64,000 bases of DNA from an uncultured Lachnospiraceae bacterium (GTDB lineage: Bacteria; Bacillota; Clostridia; Lachnospirales; Lachnospiraceae): contig CACYKH010000003.1 of assembly GCA_902774915.1 (NCBI GenBank), positions 62,001 to 126,000 of the forward strand, read 5' to 3'. The notes under the pieces are model-generated. The model saw only the letters and a program-made list of their open reading frames with translations. It was not told where the DNA came from and searched no databases. Positions within the stretch are counted from its first letter, which is position 1. Every line of letters starts with the position of its first letter. Both the position numbers and the translations under genes were made by a program. Below are positions 55,124 to 62,994 of the stretch, one piece after another.

Positions 55124-56257
55124 TTAATATACTTTTACTACACCAGCCTTCTTTGAAAGAACAAATCTAGGACTGGAGCTATCATCATCAGCAACCTTAA
55201 AGTAAACACTGAGACCAGTGTCATTTGCAACATTTACCTTTACGCCATTAGTATCTTTTGAATCAACTCTTGAAGAAGACTTTACATAGATAGTAACATC
55301 ACTTGATGTTATCTCAACCTTCTTTTCATCACTGCCAATGGCATATGTCATATAGTTCTTACCATCTTCTTCTGTAATGTTAATATCAACTGTAACTTCT
55401 TCGTTGTCAGATGAAGTTACATATGTAGATTCGTTACTCTCATTAGAAGCAACAATTATACCAGAAGTAGTATCATTATTTGCATTATTAAGAAGCATCA
55501 CTAAATTATGAGATGAAACAATATCTTCTCCTGAATTCTCATCATAAGAAACCGAACCACTTGCGCCACTCGCAAGATCTCCTACGAAGATATTATCTTT
55601 TCCTTCATCAACATCAACTGTTGGCTTATCAGGCGTTCTATTTGGTCCGCTTATTGCATATGCATTAAGCTGAATAGATCCAGCACATTCTTTTAAAGGA
55701 TCTTCTGCTTCTGTATCATAAGATATAGTAACATTAGATATACACATTCTATATTTATAATTAGCAATATAGTCTAAATAATCTTTGATTCCATCGTATG
55801 TTCCATTATAAGAGACTGCATATGATACATTACTGCAAACATAAGGAACATCTTCTCCTTCAGCTCCTTCTGCTTCAGCAGCAACATCCTCGGTTACCTC
55901 ACCCTGTCCTAAAACATAGAACTGAGTATCTCTTGGCATTGCAACTGAATTGTGTACAAACTCATTTGCTTCCTCAACACCCTTCAGGAACATAACTGTT
56001 GTTTCCTGATTAAGATCTGCAGGATACTTAGCAACTGTTTCATCAAACTGTTCATTAAACTCAGCAGTCTCCTGCAAAAACTCATCCTTATGATTTTCTT
56101 TTTCACAAAGATCATCATATCTAGCCTGTAATTCACTTATTTCACTCTCAAGTGAAGCTATTTCTTCTCTTTTAGGCTTAACAACAAAAATAAATGTTAA
56201 AACTAGTATTGCTATAGCAGCAAGAACTAATAAAATCTTTTTATTTGTATCACTCAT
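55124..56257 (-). CDS. PilO-like pilus assembly protein
   Basis: 377 residues. One membrane helix lies at residues 6-25 (ILLVLAAIAILVLTF), a coiled coil runs to about 75 (REEIASLESEISELQARYDD), and a ferredoxin-like domain follows (YAVSYNGTYDGIKDYLDYI). This is the layout of PilO, the partner of PilN in the alignment complex. An acidic, serine-rich C-terminal extension of about 170 residues is unusual. It lies 14 bases after the PilM-PilN fusion gene. Strength rests on layout and neighbours. Confidence 0.78.
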   Translation of the reverse strand: MSDTNKKILLVLAAIAILVLTFIFVVKPKREEIASLESEISELQARYDDLCEKENHKDEFLQETAEFNEQFDETVAKYPADLNQETTVMFLKGVEEANEFVHNSVAMPRDTQFYVLGQGEVTEDVAAEAEGAEGEDVPYVCSNVSYAVSYNGTYDGIKDYLDYIANYKYRMCISNVTISYDTEAEDPLKECAGSIQLNAYAISGPNRTPDKPTVDVDEGKDNIFVGDLASGASGSVSYDENSGEDIVSSHNLVMLLNNANNDTTSGIIVASNESNESTYVTSSDNEEVTVDINITEEDGKNYMTYAIGSDEKKVEITSSDVTIYVKSSSRVDSKDTNGVKVNVANDTGLSVYFKVADDDSSSPRFVLSKKAGVVKVY

Positions 56258-56271
56258 ACCTGTCCCCTCCT

Positions 56272-57870
56272 TTACTCTTCCTCAGCATCTGTTTCTGTTG
56301 ATGCATGTGGATCTGTGTAAACACAAGTCAGTGTAAATGCATATTCCTTTGTTGATGAATCATCAGATATACTACTAGTTACACCAGAAATATACACATC
56401 ATCAACACATTTGATTGTCTTAAGCTGCATAATGAAATCAGCTACACAATCATATGAAGGAGCAAGAACCGGTAATGTAATAGATTCATTAGATGCTGTA
56501 AAACCAGTTAGAACAACATCCGAAGGAACCTTATCTTCTAAATTATTAATGAATTCAAGACACTGTTCATTAAGCTGATATGTAGATTCATCCATTGTCT
56601 GAACATCTATAGCTTTTGCTTCAGCAGCATCTCTTTCAGCAATAATCTCCTCAATATACTGTTTCTCTTCAATCTGTCTTTCAAGAGAAGCTTTATTATT
56701 TTCAAGTGTGTTCTTCTTATTAATAAAATAGAATGCAGCACCAGCAGCTACAAGAGCGGAAGCAACAAGAATACCTACAAATAATCCAACTCCTCCGCCA
56801 CTTGTAGTTTTACCTGCACCTGATGAAAGACTGAATCCCATAGGATTAAGCGCACCACCAATAGGAGCAATTAAGTAAACTGGACTGTAAATTCTTAGAT
56901 CAATTGATGGATCAAACTTGACATTGTAAAGGCTATCCATAATTCTTGTAGAAACGTTAAGCTGAATCTTAAAGAGACCATCGATACCTCTAATAAGAGC
57001 TCCATCACCTGTTAAGAATACATCATCAATTGGATTATCTGGATTCTTTGAAGCGTAGAAATCCATAACACGTCCAATGTTATTAATAAGATATCTGAAA
57101 GCACCAGTTGCTTCATTGTCATCAAAGTCAACTGTAATAATTCTTTCATTCTGTAGCATTGTCATTGCTGTTGTAGCATCAACGCCCTTCTCCTGCATTA
57201 CTACATTAACAACAGGATTTGTTCCATAAGGAACTGTTCTCTGAAGGAGAAGTTTATCTCCATTTACTACATTAAGTACAGTAGACTCAGAACCAAGCTG
57301 GATAACCATTGTGGTAGACTGCTCAGTCGTCTGTGTCTTAATCAGCTGAAGCATAGCATTACCTATGTAGTCAAGATCTTGAACCTTAAGTCCAGCAGCC
57401 TGAGCTAAATCATAGTAGCTTCTAACCATCATTTCTGGAGCTGCAACAGCCATAACTCTCTGCTGTTTATTTCCATTCTCGTCAACAAACTGCTCAAGAG
57501 TTGTATGTGCAATAACATACTCTTCTATATTATTTACTGGGAAATACTCTGATGCATTTGAATTAATGAGTGCAGCAACCTTTTTCTCAGGTACTGCAGG
57601 AATTACCACCTCTCTATTAACAATCTTGGTAGAATTCATTACAAATACAGCATTTTTATTAGAGATACCTGCACCTGCCAACTGTGTGCGAATCTCTGAT
57701 GCCATACGCTGAAGATCACGAATTTGACCATCTTCAAAACTATCCTCAGGTGTCTCGAATATAAGAACCTTATGGATGTAAGTCTGCTTCTTCTGTGAAG
57801 CTGTGATCTCTACAATAGTTATACTTTCATTCGTAATGTCTATTGATAAGACTCTATTACTCTTTGCCAT
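56272..57870 (-). CDS. pilM: PilM-PilN fusion pilus assembly protein
   Basis: 532 residues. The N-terminal part (1-345) is an actin-like PilM ATPase domain (VLSIDITNESITIVEI; VFLTGDGALIRGID at 284-297). It is followed by a PilN-like part: a membrane helix at 361-383, a coiled coil at about 387-415 and a C-terminal domain with FINNLEDKVPSDVVLTGF. In most pilus systems PilM and PilN are separate, binding through the N-terminus of PilN. The fusion places the two in one chain, as in some Clostridia. GGGAGG precedes the ATG. Confidence 0.88.
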   Translation of the reverse strand: MAKSNRVLSIDITNESITIVEITASQKKQTYIHKVLIFETPEDSFEDGQIRDLQRMASEIRTQLAGAGISNKNAVFVMNSTKIVNREVVIPAVPEKKVAALINSNASEYFPVNNIEEYVIAHTTLEQFVDENGNKQQRVMAVAAPEMMVRSYYDLAQAAGLKVQDLDYIGNAMLQLIKTQTTEQSTTMVIQLGSESTVLNVVNGDKLLLQRTVPYGTNPVVNVVMQEKGVDATTAMTMLQNERIITVDFDDNEATGAFRYLINNIGRVMDFYASKNPDNPIDDVFLTGDGALIRGIDGLFKIQLNVSTRIMDSLYNVKFDPSIDLRIYSPVYLIAPIGGALNPMGFSLSSGAGKTTSGGGVGLFVGILVASALVAAGAAFYFINKKNTLENNKASLERQIEEKQYIEEIIAERDAAEAKAIDVQTMDESTYQLNEQCLEFINNLEDKVPSDVVLTGFTASNESITLPVLAPSYDCVADFIMQLKTIKCVDDVYISGVTSSISDDSSTKEYAFTLTCVYTDPHASTETDAEEE

Positions 57871-58030
57871 TCTATAGCCTCCCTCATTTTTTTACAGTAG
57901 TTTTTATTTTAAAGGCACTAGACCCTTTTTAAAGAGCGGCCTACCCCCTTTACGCATACGCTACCCACAAAGCGTAGTACACATGTAAAGGAAGAAAATA
58001 AAAACCGCTGATTAATTTACAAAAAGACAT

Positions 58031-58077
58031 AAAAATCACAAGACAAGATTTCGAAGGACGAGTTCGAAATCTTATCT
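58031..58077 (-). terminator. Probable terminator after the major pilin
   Basis: On the minus strand an 11-base-pair stem (58045-58055 with 58063-58073), extended by three pairs beyond one mismatch, is followed a few bases later by TTTTT. It begins just after the pilin stop (58095). Partial termination here would lower downstream pilM expression relative to pilin. Confidence 0.6.
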
Positions 58078-58094
58078 TATGAAAAATTTACATA

Positions 58095-58574
58095 TTACTT
58101 GTAGAATTTATCAATTGTTGGCTGAAGCTCTGTCTGTGTTCCACCTGAACCAGTTCCTAACCAAACTACAGGCTTACCATTTGTGCTAACACCAACTGTC
58201 CAATAAGAAGCATTACCCTTCTTATACTTAATAGCAGGACCACCACCAGTAGAAGAATCCATCTCATAAAGGAATGTTCCACCAGAAGTAACATTAGTTG
58301 CTGTCCAACTTGTAGAATTTACAGCAGCAGTAGCAAGTGTTGTAGCACCTGTACCTGTAAGACCCTTCATAACAAGCTGTACTTCATCATAAGCATCCTC
58401 ATTAGCAAGAGCAGCCTGACAAGCTGTGTTGATTGTCTCAGCAGCTGCAACGTCATCTGAACGACGTGACTTGTCAATGTAACGGATAAGTGCTGGAGCG
58501 ATAGCTGCAGCAAGAATAGCCATGATAGCTATAACGATAATAAGCTCAACAAGTGAGAAACCTTTATTCTTCAT
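58095..58574 (-). CDS. pilA: Type IV major pilin-like protein
   Basis: 159 residues, with the leader KNKG followed by FSLVELIIVIAIMAILAAAI; cleavage after Gly5 and Glu at +5 are normal, and the mature protein starts with Phe. The rest is a short Ser/Thr/Gly-rich domain, like major pilins of Gram-positive type IV systems. AGGAG lies eight bases before the ATG. It follows pilC by 108 bases holding a hairpin, and ends before a probable terminator, which fits higher expression than its neighbours. Confidence 0.9.
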   Translation of the reverse strand: MKNKGFSLVELIIVIAIMAILAAAIAPALIRYIDKSRRSDDVAAAETINTACQAALANEDAYDEVQLVMKGLTGTGATTLATAAVNSTSWTATNVTSGGTFLYEMDSSTGGGPAIKYKKGNASYWTVGVSTNGKPVVWLGTGSGGTQTELQPTIDKFYK

Positions 58575-58616
58575 ATTCTCTTCTCCTTTATAAATTAAAG
58601 ATTTTAAATAGTGTAT

Positions 58617-58642
58617 AATATTGCCGCTCGCCCGGCGATATT
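58617..58642 (-). promoter_or_regulatory. Hairpin in the pilA leader
   Basis: A 10-base-pair stem with one G-T pair (58617-58626 with 58633-58642) and a six-base loop sits 42 bases upstream of the pilin start, in the pilC-pilA gap. No T run follows, so it is more likely a leader structure or stability element than a terminator. Confidence 0.4.
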
Positions 58643-58682
58643 ACATTATATATATAAAGAGCAAAGCCCTCTATATTCATTT

Positions 58683-59885
58683 TTAGTAACTATCAACTGC
58701 GTCATACATGTTAAGTATAGGTGAATAAATTGCAATTACCATACCACCAACGACAACGGCCATAACAACTATAATAAGTGGTTCCATAGCAGATGTAAGA
58801 GCGTCTGTTGCAAGATCAACTTCGTCTTCATAAAAGTCAGCAACCTTCTCCATCATATCTTCAATGTTACCTGTTTCCTCACCGATATGCATCATCTGAG
58901 AAAGCATATCTGGGAAAATCTGCATATCCTTAATAGGCTTTGATAAAGGAACACCTCGCATAACCTGAACTTTACAATCTTTCAGTTTATCTCTGATAAC
59001 CTTATTCTTCATTACGTTAGCTGTCTGTTCAACAGCATCAACCATAGGAATACCAGATGCAAGAAGTGTTGCAAATGTTCTTGAGAATGTAGCAGCTGCA
59101 GTTTTTACATTTAAGTTACCAAATATTGGAAGCTTAAGTGCTGCATTACCATTGAATTCCTGACCAAAATCAGTCTGTGAGAATACTTTAATTCCAACAA
59201 TAAGAGCTACAATAGCAATAAGAACAACATACCAACGTTTAACAAGGAAATCTGATGCATTTACAAGCATCTGAGTTGCTGCTGGAAGATCAGCGCCCAT
59301 CTCCTTAAACATTTCTGAGAATGTAGGAATAACAGATGTAAGCATTAAGATAACAACACCAGTAACAACTACTAAGATTACAATAGGATACATCATCGCA
59401 CTCTTAATCTTACCTTCGATGTGTCCATCCTTCTCAAACTGGGCTGCCATACGTTCAAAACATATCTCCATCTTACCAGAAGATTCACCCGCAGCAACCA
59501 TGTTAGATAGCATGTCAGGAAATACATCCGAATTAAGCTTTAGAGCATCTGCAAGTGTACCACCCTTCTGAACGTGTACCTCTGCCTCTTCAATTGCAGC
59601 TCTAAGCGTTTTATTCTCTGTACTGGTTGCCATCATATCAAGTGCAGCTATAACAGGAACTCCGGCTCTAAGAACCGCCGCAAACTGCTTACAGAATACT
59701 GACAGATCCTTATTTCTTACCTTTTTCTTGAAGTTAAACTCAATATCCTTACTCTCGCCAAATTCAGTAATATTAAGCCCTTCAGTACGCAGCTTGGTTT
59801 TAGCTGTTTCCTCGCTATTGGCTTCAATGGTTCCTCTTTTTACCTTACCATTGGCATCAATAGCCCTATAATCATACTTTGCCAT
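58683..59885 (-). CDS. pilC: Type IV pilus inner membrane platform protein PilC
   Basis: 400 residues, normal for PilC/GspF. The two cytoplasmic GspF repeats start near residues 68 (FCKQFAAVLRAGVPVIAALD) and 270 (SRTFATLLASGIPMVDAVEQ), and three membrane segments lie near 170-190, 217-236 and 370-392. It is the membrane platform to which PilB and PilT attach. GGAGG lies seven bases before the ATG, and a promoter lies 46 bases upstream. Confidence 0.95.
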   Translation of the reverse strand: MAKYDYRAIDANGKVKRGTIEANSEETAKTKLRTEGLNITEFGESKDIEFNFKKKVRNKDLSVFCKQFAAVLRAGVPVIAALDMMATSTENKTLRAAIEEAEVHVQKGGTLADALKLNSDVFPDMLSNMVAAGESSGKMEICFERMAAQFEKDGHIEGKIKSAMMYPIVILVVVTGVVILMLTSVIPTFSEMFKEMGADLPAATQMLVNASDFLVKRWYVVLIAIVALIVGIKVFSQTDFGQEFNGNAALKLPIFGNLNVKTAAATFSRTFATLLASGIPMVDAVEQTANVMKNKVIRDKLKDCKVQVMRGVPLSKPIKDMQIFPDMLSQMMHIGEETGNIEDMMEKVADFYEDEVDLATDALTSAMEPLIIVVMAVVVGGMVIAIYSPILNMYDAVDSY

Positions 59886-59931
59886 ATTCTATCCTCCGCC
59901 CAAAATTAGAACATTTTAATAAATATATCAA

Positions 59932-59960
59932 ACTATACAATACTTTACATAAAATTGCAA
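59932..59960 (-). promoter_or_regulatory. Promoter of pilC and downstream pilin genes
   Basis: On the minus strand TTGCAA (59955-59960) is followed by a 17-base spacer and TATAGT (59932-59937), five of six matches to the -10. It starts about 46 bases before pilC and can drive pilC-pilA and beyond. Confidence 0.65.
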
Positions 59961-59984
59961 CTAATTTGTAAATAATATATGAAT

Positions 59985-60044
59985 AAACAGTTAACATTTC
60001 AACCATTTTCACAAAAATTACACACTATTTTCAAACAGTTAACA
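59985..60044. repeat. Pair of 12-base direct repeats upstream of the pilC promoter
   Basis: AAACAGTTAACA occurs at 59985-59996 and 60033-60044 (48 bases apart), each containing the palindrome GTTAAC. They lie 25 and 73 bases upstream of the -35 of the pilC promoter, as expected of a transcription factor site. No regulator is identified. Confidence 0.4.
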
Positions 60045-60045
60045 A

Positions 60046-61101
60046 TTAGTAGAGATTCTTCTTCATATTCAGCTGATCCTGTGCATAAAGAAGCGCATTA
60101 TCCTTTGAAATCTGACCATTTCTGAACATTTCTACTAGGCAATCGTCCATGGTAACCATTCCAACATTTCTTGACGTCTGAATCGAGGATTCGATCTGGT
60201 GAGTCTTTCCTTCACGGATCTGAGCTCTGATAGCTGAAGTGGCTAACATAACTTCGAAAGCGGCACATCTTCCATGGCCATCAGCTGTAGGTATAAGCTG
60301 CTGTGAAATAACTCCCTCAATAACCATTGCAAGCTGAATACGAATCTGCTGCTGCTGATGTGGAGGGAATACGTCGATAATACGGTCTACTGTTGCTGCA
60401 GCACCAATTGTATGCAGTGTTGAGAAAACCAAGTGGCCAGTCTCGGCAGCTGTGATAGCGATCTGAATTGTTTCAGGGTCACGCATCTCTCCTACGAGGA
60501 TAACATCTGGATCCTCACGAAGTGCAGCTCTAAGTGCATTATCAAATGAAAGCGTATCCATTCCTAACTCTCTCTGGTTAACTATCGACTTCTTATGATG
60601 ATGAATATACTCGATAGGATCCTCAAGAGTGATTATATGGTTACTAGTATTTTCATTACACTTATTTATTATAGAAGCAAGTGTTGTTGATTTACCAGAA
60701 CCTGTAGGACCAGTTACAAGAACAAGTCCTCTCTTTTTCTTATAAAGATCTACGACAGCAGGTGGAAGACCTAACTGCTCAGGTCTAGGAATTATGGTAT
60801 CAATCTTTCTGTAAGCTGCTGCCATATTACCTCTATCCATGTATACATTTACACGGAAACGACCCTTTTCTCCAACAGAGTAAGCAAAATCGCACTCACC
60901 TCTATCCTTAAGGATAGCCTTCTGTCTTTCGTTCATTGTCATTCCAATACTCTCTGCAGCCTCTCCAGGACTAAGAGGTGGTACATCTACCTCCTGAAGC
61001 GCTCCATTTATACGGAACTTTGGTGGGATACCAACCGCCAAGTGGATATCCGATGCATTCTCATCAACCGCGAGGCTAAGGAGTTCGTCCATATCTATCA
61101 T
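60046..61101 (-). CDS. pilT: Type IV pilus retraction ATPase PilT
   Basis: 351 residues. Walker A GPTGSGKST lies at 131-139, the Asp box contains ITLEDPIEY, Walker B contains ILVGEMRD, and the His box LVFSTLHT follows. The PilT-specific block AIRAQIREGKTHQI corresponds to AIRNLIRE. This motor disassembles the pilus and powers twitching. GGGGG lies ten bases before the ATG. It follows pilB by 59 bases in the same operon. Confidence 0.95.
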   Translation of the reverse strand: MIDMDELLSLAVDENASDIHLAVGIPPKFRINGALQEVDVPPLSPGEAAESIGMTMNERQKAILKDRGECDFAYSVGEKGRFRVNVYMDRGNMAAAYRKIDTIIPRPEQLGLPPAVVDLYKKKRGLVLVTGPTGSGKSTTLASIINKCNENTSNHIITLEDPIEYIHHHKKSIVNQRELGMDTLSFDNALRAALREDPDVILVGEMRDPETIQIAITAAETGHLVFSTLHTIGAAATVDRIIDVFPPHQQQQIRIQLAMVIEGVISQQLIPTADGHGRCAAFEVMLATSAIRAQIREGKTHQIESSIQTSRNVGMVTMDDCLVEMFRNGQISKDNALLYAQDQLNMKKNLY

Positions 61102-61160
61102 ATACTAGTTACCCCCAATCTTTTCTTGATTATAATATGTAAATTTAATATTACTTCTGT

Positions 61161-62876
61161 TTAATATGTATCACCAGTTGTGTAAACAATCTTCTTCATT
61201 TCGGCTATTGATGTCACTCCTGAAAGTACGTGACGAGCAGCTGACATCTTTAGCGTAGACATTCCTTCTTCAAGAGCTTGTTTTTCAATAACGTCGGCCG
61301 TTGCACCTTTTGCAATAACAGCCTGGAGTTCTCTAGAAACTGGCATCATCTCGTACACACCGATACGTCCTGAATAACCTGTATCATTACATAAAGGACA
61401 ACCAACTGGTTCATATATTACTACATCGTCCTCTGGATCCTTAACTCCAAGCACAACCTTTTCATCTTCGTCAGCAAGTCTTGGAGCTCTACAGGATGTA
61501 CAAAGTCTTCTTACAAGTCTCTGAGCAATAACACCTACTAAAGCATCACCCGCTACATATGGTTCTATACCCATATCAATAATACGAGTAACTGTTGATG
61601 CGGCTGAGTTTGTATGGAGTGTGGAAACAACAAGGTGACCTGTGATAGCGGCCTGAACAGCAATCTGTGCTGTCTCACCGTCTCGAATCTCTCCTATCAT
61701 TATTATATCAGGGTCCTGACGAAGGATAGATCTAAGAGCTGCGGCGAATGTCATTTCCGCTTTAACATTAACCTGTACCTGGTTGATACCATTAATATTT
61801 GCCTCGACAGGGTCCTCAACAGTGATGATGTTAACATCTTCAGTATTAAGTTCTGAAAGAGATGTATACAGTGTTGTTGATTTACCGGAACCTGTAGGTC
61901 CTGTAACGAGGATAATTCCGTGAGGGTTACTGAGGATACCATCAAACACCTCAAGTTCTTCAGGTGAGAAACCAAGGCCGGACTTTGGTTTTGTAAGTCC
62001 TTCCTTGGAGGTAAGTCTCATAACCGTCTTTTCTCCAAATACTGTAGGAAGAATAGAAACACGGACATCAAACTCTTTTCTATCCACTATTATAGTAATA
62101 CGACCATCCTGAGGTTTTCTCTTCTCAGCAATGTCCATACCACCAATAATCTTTATACGAGCACTAATAGCAGGAAGGATATTAAGCTCATATGTCATAA
62201 CCTGCTTAAGAGCACCATCTATACGGTAACGAACACGAACGTTTGTCTCGAGCGCTTCAATATGAATATCAGATGCTCTTTGTCTAACTCCACCTTCGAT
62301 TATCTGATTAACCAGAAGCACGATAGGTGAATTATCTACTTCATCGCTAAATGCATCTGTCTCTTCGCTCGCACCATCACCCATCTCAAGACGATAAGCC
62401 TCGGCAGCTTCCATAGCTTCTGCACTACCGTAGAATTTTCCTATTACATTGTCTAAGTCATCTTGGAATGAAAGAAGTGGCTCAACCTGGAGTCCACTAG
62501 AAATGCTAATATCATCAACGGCCATAAGGTCCATTGGATCCGCCATTGCCACCTGAAGGATATTAGGATTATCCTCAGCATAGCCTATAGGAATAGCGTG
62601 GTACTTTTGTACCAAATCCTTTGATACCAGATTTAAAACACTTTCGTCGATTTGAATAGTTCTGACTTCGCAGTACTCAATACCCATCTGGGTTGTAAGT
62701 ACTGTTATAAGAAGTTCTCTGGAGATAAAGCCAAGATCCATGATGATATTACCAAGCATACCACCCTCTTCTTTTTGTTTGGCTAAAGCCTCCTGAAGCT
62801 GCTCATCTGTAATAGCGCCAGCTTCTACAAGAAGGTCTCCGATACGAATCTTCTTTCTAGCACCCGTTAGTCGCAT
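61161..62876 (-). CDS. pilB: Type IV pilus extension ATPase PilB
   Basis: 571 residues. The N-terminal MshEN/GspE-N region (1-150) is followed by the ATPase domain with Walker A GPTGSGKST at 326-334, EDPVE, IIMIGEIRD and STLHTN. The zinc-binding cysteines 459, 462, 493 and 496 (CTSC and CPLC) identify the PilB/GspE type. It drives pilus assembly. The MshE-type N-terminus binds c-di-GMP in some homologues; whether the binding motif is kept here was not checked in detail. GAGGAG precedes the start. Confidence 0.96.
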   Translation of the reverse strand: MRLTGARKKIRIGDLLVEAGAITDEQLQEALAKQKEEGGMLGNIIMDLGFISRELLITVLTTQMGIEYCEVRTIQIDESVLNLVSKDLVQKYHAIPIGYAEDNPNILQVAMADPMDLMAVDDISISSGLQVEPLLSFQDDLDNVIGKFYGSAEAMEAAEAYRLEMGDGASEETDAFSDEVDNSPIVLLVNQIIEGGVRQRASDIHIEALETNVRVRYRIDGALKQVMTYELNILPAISARIKIIGGMDIAEKRKPQDGRITIIVDRKEFDVRVSILPTVFGEKTVMRLTSKEGLTKPKSGLGFSPEELEVFDGILSNPHGIILVTGPTGSGKSTTLYTSLSELNTEDVNIITVEDPVEANINGINQVQVNVKAEMTFAAALRSILRQDPDIIMIGEIRDGETAQIAVQAAITGHLVVSTLHTNSAASTVTRIIDMGIEPYVAGDALVGVIAQRLVRRLCTSCRAPRLADEDEKVVLGVKDPEDDVVIYEPVGCPLCNDTGYSGRIGVYEMMPVSRELQAVIAKGATADVIEKQALEEGMSTLKMSAARHVLSGVTSIAEMKKIVYTTGDTY

Positions 62877-62925
62877 ATATACCTCTCCTCATTATTACTT
62901 TATGTAACCTACCCATAACATTGAA

Positions 62926-62954
62926 ATTATAACACAGTAAAAAAATCATAGCAA
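62926..62954 (-). promoter_or_regulatory. Strong promoter of the pilus operon (pilB)
   Basis: On the minus strand TTGCTA (62949-62954), a 17-base spacer and a perfect TATAAT (62926-62931) with an extended -10 (TGT). It lies 50 bases before the pilB start. A 7-base-pair arm pair with a long loop just upstream, followed by T's, could be the weak end of the U32 gene's transcript. Confidence 0.75.
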
Positions 62955-62994
62955 CTCTAAATTATTGCCATATTTTTAACATAAATTGCTATCT

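Noticed and set aside
57871..58094. A c-di-GMP riboswitch before pilus genes.
   Set aside because: The conserved core of the GEMM-I class was not found in the leaders of pilA, pilM, pilC or pilB.
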